Origin: Myroides odoratimimus
GTDB taxonomy: Bacteria > Bacteroidota > Bacteroidia > Flavobacteriales > Flavobacteriaceae
Length of the DNA stretch: 62,456 nucleotides
Direction: 5' to 3'
Assembly (NCBI RefSeq): GCF_030326305.1
Contig: NZ_JACAKB010000022.1
Coordinates: 1 to 62,456, forward strand
Part shown: positions 34,605 through 43,921 of the stretch, in pieces
How positions within the stretch are numbered: the stretch's first letter is position 1
Layout: every line of letters begins with the position of its first letter
Made by a program: the position numbers and the translations under genes
Notes under the pieces: generated by a model
The model's database searches: none
Seen by the model: the letters and a program-made list of their open reading frames with translations, nothing else
Told to the model about the DNA's origin: nothing

Positions 34605-35637
34605 ACACTTCCTTAATCAATTTATTTATAATTTTTGACGTTGAATCTCTTTTGGCATAATGGGCATTAGTTCCGCACCAAAGAGAATTAAAATTATGAA
34701 ATTTTTTTTGTTTAGCAAAACTTCTTAATTTTTGTGTTAAAATATTTTGAATAGGATACAAAGGTATGTTTTTATTATCATAATCTATCATTTTCACAAA
34801 ATTATTAAGAATACCTCTAGCAAATTTACCAGAAAAAGATTTCGTTAAAACAGTTTCTACAGCTTCTCCTTTGTGTAAAAGGTCTTTTTGGTAGTCCATA
34901 GCTGTACTTTCGTCAGCTGTAATAAATAGAGAACCATAACATACCATAGCAGCTCCCTTATCTAAATAATCTCTACCAATTAACCCATCGTATAAACCAC
35001 CTGCTACAAACAAAGGCTTCTGTACGATAGGTAATACGCTATTAAACAATTCTTCTAATGGGAGGTTATCTTCTAAAGAGTCTTTCAGAAAAGTGCCTCT
35101 ATGACCTCCTGCTTCGATCCCCTGAAGAATAATAGCATCGATGTCTTTGTTATCTAAATAAATAGCTTCTTCTACTGTAGTAGCTGTACCTATTAAATAT
35201 ATATCTAGGTCGTGTAGTTCTTTTATCTCTTGATCTGTAAAACAGCCAAAAGTAAAAGCAAGATAGGGAAGGCCTAGTTCTTTTACTACTTCTAGATTAC
35301 CCTGATATGTCTCTTGATCAAAGTCGGTAATTGTAGTATGAGAATATCCTATTTCCTTACCTATCTCACTTAATGTATGTTGCATATCATCAATCTCTCT
35401 TTGATCAATATCAACTATAGGATTAAGGAACATATTAACGATAAAAGGTTTGTCTGTTAAAGACTGCGTTTTTCTGATTAACTCTCTGCTTAAGCCAGGA
35501 GGGAAGCCACCTAATGGAAGTGTACCTATACAACCTGAGTTACTTACTGCTGCTACCATCTCTGGTGTGGCTACTCCTAACATAGGAGCTTGGCAAATAG
35601 CATAATCTGTACCAAAAATAATGTTCGCTTTTTTCAT
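34594..35637 (-). CDS. Nitronate monooxygenase family
   Basis: This FMN TIM-barrel enzyme oxidises nitronates such as propionate-3-nitronate to carbonyl and nitrite. The 347-residue protein has ICQAPMLGVATPEMVAAVS (about 13-31, FMN site), PFIVNMFLNP, ILQGIEAGGHRGTF (about 169-182, with the catalytic-type His in GGHRG), LFVAGGLYDG and GAAMVCYGSLF, all usual for the family. It lies between a serine hydrolase (11-base gap) and a GNAT enzyme (11-base overlap), so they form one operon. Confidence 0.92.
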   Translation of the reverse strand: MKKANIIFGTDYAICQAPMLGVATPEMVAAVSNSGCIGTLPLGGFPPGLSRELIRKTQSLTDKPFIVNMFLNPIVDIDQREIDDMQHTLSEIGKEIGYSHTTITDFDQETYQGNLEVVKELGLPYLAFTFGCFTDQEIKELHDLDIYLIGTATTVEEAIYLDNKDIDAIILQGIEAGGHRGTFLKDSLEDNLPLEELFNSVLPIVQKPLFVAGGLYDGLIGRDYLDKGAAMVCYGSLFITADESTAMDYQKDLLHKGEAVETVLTKSFSGKFARGILNNFVKMIDYDNKNIPLYPIQNILTQKLRSFAKQKKFHNFNSLWCGTNAHYAKRDSTSKIINKLIKEVYDL

Positions 35638-35648
35638 AATCTATATTT

Positions 35649-36827
35649 TTAGAGTTCCATATCTCCTACGGGATAATCCCCAAAATGATGAGATAAATGA
35701 ATAGTCTTATACGTCAGTGTAGAATATTTATTAGAGAACAAGATGATACATACATTATCTTTAGCTAGTCTTATATATGAAGAAGTATTTCCTCTCCACC
35801 AGCCATTGTGATACGTATACATATCGCCATTGTCCATCTCTAATAATCTTATTCCTAACCCATAATTTCTATTTCCTTTTTTCTCAAAGCTATATCCTTT
35901 AAACATTTCTTGTTTAAGATCAGCACTTAGGAAATTATCAGAATATAAAGCTGTATCTAACTTCAGAAAATCTCTAGGAGTCGTATAGATGTTTTTGTCT
36001 CCATAAGTTCCATCCATATAGTCCCATCTCATTAGTTTCTTCCCTCCAGAGAAAGATTGTGTTACTTCATTCTTTTTGGTTAGATCATCGAAAACAAAAC
36101 TGTGGCTCATCTCTAACGGATCAAAGATTAACTCTCTTACAGCCTCTCTAAATGTCTTCTGAGTGATTCTCTCTACAATAGACGCTAATAATACATAGTT
36201 AGTATTACTATACGTAAATCGAGTATTAGGAGTAAAGTCTAGTGATACTCTTTTTTTATTAATTACTTTTATTACATCTTCATTTGTAACAGTGGTTTTA
36301 TTATCCCAGATATTCTTATAATATCCATAATACCCCAAACCACTTCTGTGACTTAACAAGGTTCTTACCGTTATCTCAGGATAAGGAAATCCTTCTATAA
36401 TCTCAGATACGCTCTGGTTAAGGTCTAATCTACCACTGTCTACTAATCTTAGAATAGTAACGGCTGTGATAACCTTACCAACAGAAGCAACATGCATAGA
36501 GGTCTCGCTTCCTATAGAGTCGTTTCCACTTCTATCTGATACTCCAGAATAGTTCTCATAAATAACCTGACCATTCTTAGCCACTAGGAAACTACCTGTA
36601 TATCCGTTTTTATTAATATTATCGTTATAAAAATTCTCTATAATATGTGCCTTTTCTAAAATATAATCTGTAGTAACCTCTGGAAACTCCACTTTATAAG
36701 GGTTATCCACACGTACATTATGTTCTTTTATGATGGGAATATTTGTAGCTAATTCTTTATTCTCTTGGCAAGCATATAATGATAATACTGCTATTAATGT
36801 TACTGCAAAATATCGTTTATTAATCAT
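35649..36827 (-). CDS. Beta-lactamase-related serine hydrolase, lipoprotein
   Basis: The 392-residue protein carries a lipoprotein signal (lipobox LYAC, Cys20). The class C beta-lactamase/DD-peptidase fold shows SVGK (Ser115, Lys118), the second motif YSN in RFTYSNTNY (about 206) and HNG in YHNGWWRGN (about 352), so the active site is complete. Such proteins include esterases and peptidases acting on D-amino-acid or cell-wall substrates; resistance to beta-lactams is not implied. It probably starts the operon with the nitronate monooxygenase and the acetyltransferase. Confidence 0.9.
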   Translation of the reverse strand: MINKRYFAVTLIAVLSLYACQENKELATNIPIIKEHNVRVDNPYKVEFPEVTTDYILEKAHIIENFYNDNINKNGYTGSFLVAKNGQVIYENYSGVSDRSGNDSIGSETSMHVASVGKVITAVTILRLVDSGRLDLNQSVSEIIEGFPYPEITVRTLLSHRSGLGYYGYYKNIWDNKTTVTNEDVIKVINKKRVSLDFTPNTRFTYSNTNYVLLASIVERITQKTFREAVRELIFDPLEMSHSFVFDDLTKKNEVTQSFSGGKKLMRWDYMDGTYGDKNIYTTPRDFLKLDTALYSDNFLSADLKQEMFKGYSFEKKGNRNYGLGIRLLEMDNGDMYTYHNGWWRGNTSSYIRLAKDNVCIILFSNKYSTLTYKTIHLSHHFGDYPVGDMEL

Positions 36828-36893
36828 TCGTTCTTTTAAGTAAAAGACCAGTTAGAGTGATTTTATAACTGGCCTTATTTTAATATCTTATAA

Positions 36894-38009
36894 CTACTGT
36901 ATTCTCAATTGTTCTTTTGTTTTTTTAAGTAATCCATCTTTGTGTAAAAGCACTGAAATAGACTTTAACTTCATGTATGGAATACTCATGTAAATATAAC
37001 CATCATTTCCTACACGATCACTATTTGGTCCCCATGAATTTTTAACTTTATAGTAAATATTTCCTTTTTGATCTTTTACTTTTCCTACGATATGCATTAG
37101 GTGATCATCTTGGGTATTAAAGTTATAAAACTCTTGTAATCTGTAATCAGCAGTAATGTCTTTCTCTTTAATAATCTCTGTTAAGCCTTTTTCTGTATCA
37201 GCATTGTCATTTGGAATAAAAGCAATTCCATATTTACCAGAGAACGTTTTTTCTGAAACATCACAATCTAAAGAGAGCGTATAGCCATTATCCAAAGCAT
37301 AATCAATATTAGCAATATACTCTTCTAGTGGAAGATTATACATACTACCATTAGAGAAATTATCTGGAATATTAAGAATAAACGAAGAATAATTCTTTTT
37401 ATTTTGGAAAGAAGAAATTGTTACATAATCATCAGGATTAAGGGTAGTCATTTTCAAGAAACTCTCAGGAGTATATTTTTTGCCTTGATAAGTAAACTCT
37501 TTAATATTACTTCCCATATACGTATCTAGTACGTGTTCAGTTAGTTCTTTCCAATTACTAGAGATCGGAGCCTCACTCTTAGCAAAAGCATCTATTAGAC
37601 TCTTTAATACTTTAAACAACTCTTTATGATCATAGGTTTCTTGTCCTACTAGTCCAGAATATGCTTCTACAGGAACTAATCCATAATCTCTCATACTGTT
37701 AATCACATCGTGAGCTAAACCACCTTCGCCAAATTGAGTCTTTCCTTGTCTAAGAATATAGTTTTCTATTTTTTTAGGGTATGTATTTCTGACGTTATAC
37801 ATCTCAGAAAGGTCAATATGCTTGTTGGTTTTTCTAATTATTTCAGATTCTAAGAATGAAGAAGTACTAAAGCTCCAGCAAGTTCCTGTTTTTCCTTGAC
37901 TGGTAACAGGTGTACCTTGAATATCTACAATGTTTTGAAAATCATACTTTTGAGCGTATGCGCCTAGTCCAAGAAATAGGACAGATAGGGATAATAGTGT
38001 TTTTTTCAT
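36894..38009 (-). CDS. Secreted C1 family cysteine peptidase (bleomycin hydrolase-like)
   Basis: A signal peptide (about 1-20, ending GAYA) precedes a papain-fold domain of the C1B (PepC/bleomycin hydrolase) type. The catalytic Cys44 is in GKTGTCWSFS, the His is in DDHLMHIVG (about H303), and Asn324 is in KNSWGPNSD. The Gln of the oxyanion hole (VTSQGK) is six residues before the Cys, as expected. An aminopeptidase or oligopeptidase role in the periplasm is likely. The start lies 71 bases from divergent menB. Confidence 0.9.
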   Translation of the reverse strand: MKKTLLSLSVLFLGLGAYAQKYDFQNIVDIQGTPVTSQGKTGTCWSFSTSSFLESEIIRKTNKHIDLSEMYNVRNTYPKKIENYILRQGKTQFGEGGLAHDVINSMRDYGLVPVEAYSGLVGQETYDHKELFKVLKSLIDAFAKSEAPISSNWKELTEHVLDTYMGSNIKEFTYQGKKYTPESFLKMTTLNPDDYVTISSFQNKKNYSSFILNIPDNFSNGSMYNLPLEEYIANIDYALDNGYTLSLDCDVSEKTFSGKYGIAFIPNDNADTEKGLTEIIKEKDITADYRLQEFYNFNTQDDHLMHIVGKVKDQKGNIYYKVKNSWGPNSDRVGNDGYIYMSIPYMKLKSISVLLHKDGLLKKTKEQLRIQ

Positions 38010-38080
38010 GGATTATAATGTTTTGGAATGGCAATATAATGCAAAAAATAGGTTATTTTTACCCTAAATTAAAAAACATT

Positions 38081-38920
38081 ATGAGTAAGATTCAATGGGA
38101 AACAGCTATCGAGTTTGAGGATATTACATATAAAAAGTGTGATGGAGTAGCTCGTATTGCTTTTAATAGACCAGAGGTTCGCAATGCTTTTAGACCAAAA
38201 ACAACTAGTGAACTATATCGTGCATTCTATGATGCACAAGAAGATACATCTATCGGAGTAGTATTATTATCTGCAGAAGGACCATCACCTAAAGATGGAG
38301 TTTATTCATTCTGTAGTGGAGGAGATCAAAAGGCTAGAGGACATCAAGGATATGTAGGAGATGATGGTATGCATCGTCTAAATATCTTAGAAGTACAACG
38401 TCTTATCAGATTTATGCCTAAGGTAGTAATTGCAGTAGTTCCAGGATGGGCTGTAGGAGGAGGGCATAGCTTACATGTAGTATGTGATATGACTCTAGCG
38501 AGTAAAGAACACGCTATCTTTAAACAAACAGATGCTGATGTAACAAGTTTTGATGGTGGATATGGTTCTGCATATTTAGCTAAAATGGTGGGTCAGAAAA
38601 AAGCAAGAGAGATCTTCTTCTTAGGTAGAAACTATTCTGCTCAAGAAGCTTTCGAAATGGGAATGGTAAATGCTGTTATTCCTCATGCAGAATTAGAAGA
38701 TACTGCTTATGAATGGGCACAAGAGGTATTAGCTAAATCACCTACTTCCATCAAGATGCTTAAGTTCGCGATGAACTTAACAGACGATGGAATGGTAGGT
38801 CAACAGGTATTCGCAGGTGAGGCAACTCGTCTGGCTTATATGACCGATGAAGCTATAGAAGGAAGAAATGCATTCTTAGAAAAGAGAAAACCTAACTTCC
38901 CTAAAAAATGGATTCCATAG
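38081..38920 (+). CDS. menB: 1,4-dihydroxy-2-naphthoyl-CoA synthase
   Basis: MenB closes the second ring of the naphthoquinone in menaquinone synthesis. The frame is open far upstream into the divergent peptidase gene, but the ATG at 38081, beginning MSKIQWETAIEFEDITY, gives the normal 279-residue crotonase-fold protein. SFCSGGDQKARG (CoA oxyanion loop), VPGWAVGGGHSLHVVCDMTLAS and DADVTSFDGGYGSAYLAK are the MenB signatures. It ends with a strong terminator and is separated by 1.2 kb from menA. Confidence 0.95.
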   Translation: MSKIQWETAIEFEDITYKKCDGVARIAFNRPEVRNAFRPKTTSELYRAFYDAQEDTSIGVVLLSAEGPSPKDGVYSFCSGGDQKARGHQGYVGDDGMHRLNILEVQRLIRFMPKVVIAVVPGWAVGGGHSLHVVCDMTLASKEHAIFKQTDADVTSFDGGYGSAYLAKMVGQKKAREIFFLGRNYSAQEAFEMGMVNAVIPHAELEDTAYEWAQEVLAKSPTSIKMLKFAMNLTDDGMVGQQVFAGEATRLAYMTDEAIEGRNAFLEKRKPNFPKKWIP

Positions 38921-38952
38921 TAGTTTATATCTAATAAACTCTAGATATATAG

Positions 38953-38981
38953 AAGCCATCCAAAAATTGGATGGCTTTTTT
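38953..38981 (+). terminator. Terminator after menB
   Basis: AAGCCATCC and GGATGGCTT form a 9-bp stem followed by a T-run. Confidence 0.9.
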
Positions 38982-39670
38982 ATATAAGCTAAGGAGGGAA
39001 GTAAACTAAAATTTAATTATAGGTGAAGTCTTGATGGAATATTTTGGCATTTTTTGGCTAAAAAGTCCAAAAACTTCCACTTTTTTCCAAAAAAAGGCAA
39101 TTTAAAAGATATAACTCATTGGTTTTTAGTGATGTAATATATTTCAATATCCTCTTTGCTTGGAAGGTATTCGGTAAAGTTAAGTGTTTCTTCGGAACAG
39201 AGGCCTTTTTTCCGCAGAACGTCCAAAGAGTGCCCAATGACTCTCCGAAGAAACTTTATTGATTTAATTATTTAATCAACGTCTATAAGTATCTAACTTA
39301 ATTGTAATAAACCAATTTCTTTTTTATAAATAACCACGTTCTTATTTTAAAAAAAGAAGTGTTTATAAGCTAATTTTACTCCCTTACCTGATTCAAATCC
39401 TCTATACCAGTAATCCTATAAATTAGATTTAAGGCTTCTTATTTACTTAAATTATTACTTTACATAATATGTAATATACGCTGAAAATAAATAAGTTAAA
39501 GTTAAAAACAAATAGTCATAACTTATTGTTATAGGGTAAAATATAGTAATTTAAACGAAAATAAATAGGGTAGAATACTGTTTTAAAAAGTTTTTAAATA
39601 ACTTCTGACTTTATACCCTTAATTCTTGAATAACTTTTTAACTTTACTACAAACCAGGAGACAGTAGAAA
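38982..39670. other. Long noncoding region with an 11-bp-stem structure
   Basis: In 690 bases there is no credible ORF. The part at 39040-39110 is made of short A/T homopolymers with CCAAAAA and TTTTTGG strings. At 39186-39254, GTTTCTTCGGA pairs perfectly with TCCGAAGAAAC around a 47-base loop. Its TTCGGA/TCCGAA core and the preceding TTTTTAGTGAT string recall the dispersed element at 235-652 and 58222-58620, but the overall match is weak. The rest (39260-39670) is AT-rich with no clear signal. Confidence 0.5.
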
Positions 39671-39973
39671 ATGGCAAAATTAATAATAAGAAGAAAAAAA
39701 GCATTTGTAGAGCGATTTAGAAATTATACTATTTTCTTAGATGGAGAGAAAATAGGGTCTATAGCTAATGGAACAGAAATGACTTTTGATATTTCAGAAG
39801 GTAAACATATTCTTAGTACTAAAATAGATTGGAACACATCTAATGCTATTATTTTTGAAATAGCAGATGATCAAACTTTGACTTTCTCTGTAAAAGGAGC
39901 GAATCCAATTTATGCTTTATATTATACCTTCGCCAAACCACATAAATATCTTAAGCTAAAACTTATTGGCTAA
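39671..39973 (+). CDS. Small beta-domain protein, unknown function
   Basis: The 100-residue protein has no signal peptide. It starts with a basic segment (KLIIRRKKAFVERF), followed by FLDGEKIGSIANGTEMTFDISEGKH (about 22-46), which looks like a PEGA-type beta domain: Asp-Gly, a turn, Gly-x-His. Proteins of this sort are common and uncharacterised in Bacteroidota. It stands alone, with no clear promoter seen. Confidence 0.75.
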   Translation: MAKLIIRRKKAFVERFRNYTIFLDGEKIGSIANGTEMTFDISEGKHILSTKIDWNTSNAIIFEIADDQTLTFSVKGANPIYALYYTFAKPHKYLKLKLIG

Positions 39974-40098
39974 GCAATAGGATAAATATTAGTAGATAGA
40001 CTCGTATAAACGTTATCGTATCTCATAAATTCTATTTAATTTTGGCTTCTAATACCTTTCTAAATGCAATAAGCTTTTAGTATTACTTAAATATATAG

Positions 40099-41010
40099 AT
40101 GATAAAAATTAAAGCATGGGTAGGTGCTGCAAGATTGCGTACTTTACCTCTTTCTGTTTCTGGAATAATCGTTGGTAGTGCGTGTGCATATCCTTATTTT
40201 TCTACAAATACTTCTTTTCTAAGTATCTTTTCCTTTGCAATATTGACTACTTTATTACTTCAGATTCTTTCAAATTTTGCAAATGATTATGGAGATGGAG
40301 TAAAAGGAACAGATAATGAAACTCGTATAGGTCCACAAAGAGCTTTACAGAGTGGTTTAATCACTCCTAAGGAAATGAAACAAGGAGTAATCATTACTTC
40401 ATTGTTATCGCTTATTTCTGCTTTAGTTCTAATTTATATTTCCTTTGGTAAGGATAATTTTTTTACTTCTATCTTTTTCTTTGTTTTAGGAGTAGCTTGT
40501 GTTGCAGCAGCTATTAAATATACTGTAGGATCAGGAGCATACGGGTATAAAGGATTAGGAGATTTATTTGTGTTTATCTTCTTTGGTTTAGTGAGTGTGT
40601 TGGGATCTTTCTATCTATACGGTCAAGTATTTGATTATTGGGTAATCTTACCTGCTATAGCTGTAGGAAATCTAAGTATAGCTGTATTAAATATTAATAA
40701 TATGCGAGATTTAGAATCTGACAAGTTAGTTGGTAAAAACACATTAGCTGTAAAGTTAGGTAGAGAGGGCGCTAAACAGTATCATTATTTTATTGTTCTG
40801 TTTGCTTTAGTAGCTTTCATCGTTTATGGAATACATGCTAATTTCTCAATAGTAAAATATTTTTTTATAATCGCTTATATTCCTTTATTAAAACACTTAA
40901 GTTTTGTAAAGAAAAATAGAGAACCTAGAGAATTAGATTCACAAATGAAAATAGTTGCATTAAGTACTTTTTTACTTTCTGTATTATTTTCAATAGCTTT
41001 AGTACTTTAA
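40099..41010 (+). CDS. menA: 1,4-dihydroxy-2-naphthoate polyprenyltransferase
   Basis: MenA attaches the polyprenyl tail to DHNA in the membrane. The 303-residue UbiA-superfamily protein has about eight membrane helices and both Asp-rich motifs: NFANDYGDGVKGTDNETRIG (about 62-81) and NINNMRDLESDKLVGKNTLA (about 197-216). It is followed after 11 bases by an MBL-fold gene and then menC, forming one operon. Confidence 0.95.
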   Translation: MIKIKAWVGAARLRTLPLSVSGIIVGSACAYPYFSTNTSFLSIFSFAILTTLLLQILSNFANDYGDGVKGTDNETRIGPQRALQSGLITPKEMKQGVIITSLLSLISALVLIYISFGKDNFFTSIFFFVLGVACVAAAIKYTVGSGAYGYKGLGDLFVFIFFGLVSVLGSFYLYGQVFDYWVILPAIAVGNLSIAVLNINNMRDLESDKLVGKNTLAVKLGREGAKQYHYFIVLFALVAFIVYGIHANFSIVKYFFIIAYIPLLKHLSFVKKNREPRELDSQMKIVALSTFLLSVLFSIALVL

Positions 41011-41021
41011 AAATTAGAATT

Positions 41022-41708
41022 ATGGATATTACATATTATGGACATGCCTGCTTAGGTATTAAGATCGAAGACATTAATATTATAGTGGATCCTTTTATAT
41101 CAGGAAACCCACTACCTGCTGCTAAAGCAATAGATGTAGATGCTATAAAAGTAGACTATATTCTTATCACTCACGCTCATGGAGATCATATAGCTGATGT
41201 AGAACGTATAGCTAAGAATAATCCAGAGGCAGTTATAGTATCTAATGCAGAAATAGCAGGACATTATGAAGCAAAAGGTTTTCAGGCTCACCCTATGAAT
41301 CATGGAGGATCATGGATGTTTGATTTTGGAAAATTAAAATATACTCCAGCTATTCATTCTAGTTCTTTTCCTGATGGAAGTTATGGAGGACAACCTGGTG
41401 GATTCGTAATAGAAAGTAAAAATAAGAATATCTATATATCTGGTGATACATCACTTACTATGGATATGAAGTTAATACCTATGTTTACTAATCTAGACTT
41501 AGCTATTTTGCCTATAGGAAGTAACTTCACTATGGATATAGATGAGGCTGTTGTAGCTTCAGACTTTGTTAAATGTGATAAAGTCTTAGGATACCACTTT
41601 GATACATTTGGATATATAGAGATAAATCATGAAGAAGCTAAACGTAAGTTCTTTGAGAAAGGAAAAGATCTTATGCTTCTAAATATTGGAGAAAGCTTAA
41701 CTTTATAG
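41022..41708 (+). CDS. UPF0173-type MBL-fold metal-dependent hydrolase
   Basis: The 228-residue metallo-beta-lactamase-fold protein has THAHGDHIADVE (about 50-61, the HxHxDH metal motif), PAIHSSSFPDG with the next His, and ISGDTSLT with the bridging Asp. The place between menA and menC suggests a part in menaquinone synthesis or quality control, but UPF0173 proteins have no settled function. Spacing is 11 bases from menA and 2 bases to menC. Confidence 0.9.
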   Translation: MDITYYGHACLGIKIEDINIIVDPFISGNPLPAAKAIDVDAIKVDYILITHAHGDHIADVERIAKNNPEAVIVSNAEIAGHYEAKGFQAHPMNHGGSWMFDFGKLKYTPAIHSSSFPDGSYGGQPGGFVIESKNKNIYISGDTSLTMDMKLIPMFTNLDLAILPIGSNFTMDIDEAVVASDFVKCDKVLGYHFDTFGYIEINHEEAKRKFFEKGKDLMLLNIGESLTL

Positions 41709-41710
41709 TT

Positions 41711-42754
41711 ATGACTGCTAGATATAAAAAATATAATTTAATATTCAAAAAACCTTCTGGTACCTCTAGAGGAATTCTTACAGAGAAAGAAACTTGGTAT
41801 CTTATATTAGAAGAAAATAATAAGATAGGAATAGGAGAGTGCGGTATACTGCGCTCTCTTAGTTTTGATGATAGACCTGATTATGAAGAAAAACTACAGT
41901 GGACAGTAGAGAATATTCATTTAGGTCAAGAAAAACTTTGGGAAGAACTAAGAGATTGGCCGTCTATACAGTTTGGTGTAGAACAAGCTTTTCTTTCTTT
42001 AGAAAGTGAGAATCCCTTTACCTTATTCCCCTCTAACTTTACTGACAATAAGGATGCTATAGCCATTAATGGTTTAGTATGGATGGGAGAGGAGGCCTTC
42101 ATGAAAGAACAAATAGATGAAAAGCTAAAAGAAGGCTTTAATTGTGTTAAGTTAAAGATTGGTGCTATTGATTTTGATAAAGAGCTTGGTTTACTTAAAT
42201 ACATAAGAAAACATTTTTCTGCAGAACAAATAGAACTTAGAGTAGATGCTAATGGAGGCTTTCATCCTGAAGAGGCTATGTTTAAACTAGAGCTCTTGAG
42301 CTTATTAAATTTACATAGTATAGAACAACCTATAAAACAACATCAAGAAGCTAAAATGGAGGAATTATGTAAAATAACTCCACTTCCTATAGCTTTAGAT
42401 GAAGAATTAATAGGTGTTACTAATTATAATGATAAGGCAACTCTTTTAGATAAAATTATGCCTCAATACATTATCTTAAAGCCAAGTCTAGTAGGAGGAT
42501 TTAAAGGCAGCCTTGAATGGATAAAATTAGCTAAAGAAAGAAATATTGGTTGGTGGATAACTTCTGCATTAGAAAGTAATATTGGCCTTAATGCTATAGC
42601 ACAGTGGACTTATACACTTAAGTCTAATATGCCGCAAGGATTAGGAACAGGAGCACTTTATACCAATAATATAAACGCTCCATTAGTAGTTAAAAATGGG
42701 GCATTATGGTATGATGATCAAATTCAATGGGATGATTCAATCTTAGTTAATTAA
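41711..42754 (+). CDS. menC: o-succinylbenzoate synthase
   Basis: MenC dehydrates SHCHC to o-succinylbenzoate. The 347-residue enolase-superfamily protein shows the catalytic Lys in CVKLKIGAIDF, metal ligands in LRVDANGGF, SIEQPI and ALDEELIG, and the second Lys in YIILKPSLVGG. GIGECGILRSLSFDDRP in the N-terminal cap is usual for MenC. It is the last gene of the menA operon; menE, often next in related genomes, is absent and a terminator follows. Confidence 0.93.
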   Translation: MTARYKKYNLIFKKPSGTSRGILTEKETWYLILEENNKIGIGECGILRSLSFDDRPDYEEKLQWTVENIHLGQEKLWEELRDWPSIQFGVEQAFLSLESENPFTLFPSNFTDNKDAIAINGLVWMGEEAFMKEQIDEKLKEGFNCVKLKIGAIDFDKELGLLKYIRKHFSAEQIELRVDANGGFHPEEAMFKLELLSLLNLHSIEQPIKQHQEAKMEELCKITPLPIALDEELIGVTNYNDKATLLDKIMPQYIILKPSLVGGFKGSLEWIKLAKERNIGWWITSALESNIGLNAIAQWTYTLKSNMPQGLGTGALYTNNINAPLVVKNGALWYDDQIQWDDSILVN

Positions 42755-42760
42755 GAAATA

Positions 42761-42797
42761 AAAAATAGCAACAAATACATTTGTTGCTATTTTTTTG
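42761..42797. terminator. Terminator after menC, bidirectional
   Basis: AAAAATAGCAACAAAT pairs perfectly with ATTTGTTGCTATTTTT around a 2-base gap, between convergent genes. Confidence 0.88.
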
Positions 42798-42822
42798 TTC
42801 ATTTTTACGCTATTAAAAGCAA

Positions 42823-43692
42823 TTATGATTTTCTATATTCATCAGGCGATACTCCTACATATTTCTTAAAAAATCTTGAGAAATAGGAGTTGTCCTTAAA
42901 GCTTAATTTATAAGCAATTTCGCCTGCTGATAGATTAGTATTAACTAGTAGTCTTTTACTTTCTAATAAAATACGACTTCTTATAATTTCGCCTGCAGAC
43001 TGTCCTTTAATCTTTTGGCATATAGCATTTAAGTAATTTGGCGTTACATATAATAGTTTAGCATATTCTTTTGGAAACCTTAATTCATAGAAGTTTTTCT
43101 CAACTAAGTGTTCAAATTGTTTGATAAGATTAGTTGGCTGTAACTGTGTATATGAAAAATTGTATTCTTCGTTTACTTGCTTTTTTATGAGTAGTAGTAG
43201 TTCAAGTATATATATACGAATCAGATTAAGATCTGTAGTTTCTTTTATTTGAAATTCAAAAGTTATTTTGTCAAATATATTAACTATCGTAGAATACTGT
43301 TTAAATATATTAAGCTTAGTATATTCTGAATTATACTCAAAAAAAGGGAGTAATTGAATAAAGTCTTTATTTAAAAGAAAAGAAGAGAAAAAATCAGCAG
43401 TAAAGTTTATTATAAAACCTTGTGTGGTTTCATTAAAATCCCATCTATGAACTTGACCTGGAGCTAAAAAGAAAATATCTCCTTTAGTTACTGAATAGAT
43501 ACGATTATCTATATGATGAATCCCTGTACCATTAATTATAAGTAATATTTGATAAAAAGAATGTTGATGTACAACTGAAACAACATTATTACGCATTTGA
43601 ATAATTCTATGCAAATCAAAAATGACGCAATCCTTTAAAACATTATTTTGATCCCATAAGTCACAACTGTTATATTTAGGTATCTTTTTCAT
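42823..43692 (-). CDS. AraC family transcriptional regulator
   Basis: The 289-residue protein has an N-terminal cupin (VVHQHSFYQILLIINGTG, about 39-56, then FFLAPGQVHRWDF) and a C-terminal AraC domain with YAKLLYVTPNYLNAICQKIK and AGEIAYKLSFKDNSYFSRFF followed by GVSPDEYRKS. It is divergent from an EamA transporter with a 229-base shared regulatory gap, so it probably controls that transporter in response to a small molecule. A -7 box is 48 bases upstream. Confidence 0.92.
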   Translation of the reverse strand: MKKIPKYNSCDLWDQNNVLKDCVIFDLHRIIQMRNNVVSVVHQHSFYQILLIINGTGIHHIDNRIYSVTKGDIFFLAPGQVHRWDFNETTQGFIINFTADFFSSFLLNKDFIQLLPFFEYNSEYTKLNIFKQYSTIVNIFDKITFEFQIKETTDLNLIRIYILELLLLIKKQVNEEYNFSYTQLQPTNLIKQFEHLVEKNFYELRFPKEYAKLLYVTPNYLNAICQKIKGQSAGEIIRSRILLESKRLLVNTNLSAGEIAYKLSFKDNSYFSRFFKKYVGVSPDEYRKS

Positions 43693-43739
43693 ATTAATTA
43701 TAAAACTTAAAAATAATAAATATACTATAATATTTTGTA

Positions 43740-43747
43740 CAAAATTA
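43740..43747 (-). promoter_or_regulatory. -7 box for the AraC-type gene
   Basis: Minus strand TAATTTTG fits TAnnTTTG, 48 bases before the ATG at 43692. Confidence 0.45.
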
Positions 43748-43891
43748 GTAAATTTTATTTAATATAGGAACTAGTTAATTCAGTTAGTGATTAGTAATAT
43801 CTATATTAGATACTTTATGTGTATAATACATATTATGTAAAATAGATTATTTTAATGTTAATTCTACTTCCTATTCTAAGTTATTATAAAG

Positions 43892-43899
43892 TATATTTG
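43892..43899 (+). promoter_or_regulatory. -7 box for the EamA transporter gene
   Basis: TATATTTG fits TAnnTTTG, 23 bases before the ATG at 43922. Between the two divergent boxes are about 145 AT-rich bases that should contain the regulator's sites. Confidence 0.5.
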
Positions 43900-43921
43900 T
43901 ATCAACTATAAATTAAATCTA

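Noticed and set aside
35649-36827. Beta-lactamase resistance gene
   Set aside because: It has the SxxK fold of esterases and DD-peptidases with a lipoprotein signal; nothing shows beta-lactam hydrolysis.
36894-38009. C1 peptidase as a pseudogene
   Set aside because: The Cys, His, Asn and oxyanion Gln are all present and the length is normal.
37910-38080. Extended N-terminus for menB
   Set aside because: It would run through the divergent peptidase gene's start, and the extra residues do not look like MenB; the ATG at 38081 gives the normal length.
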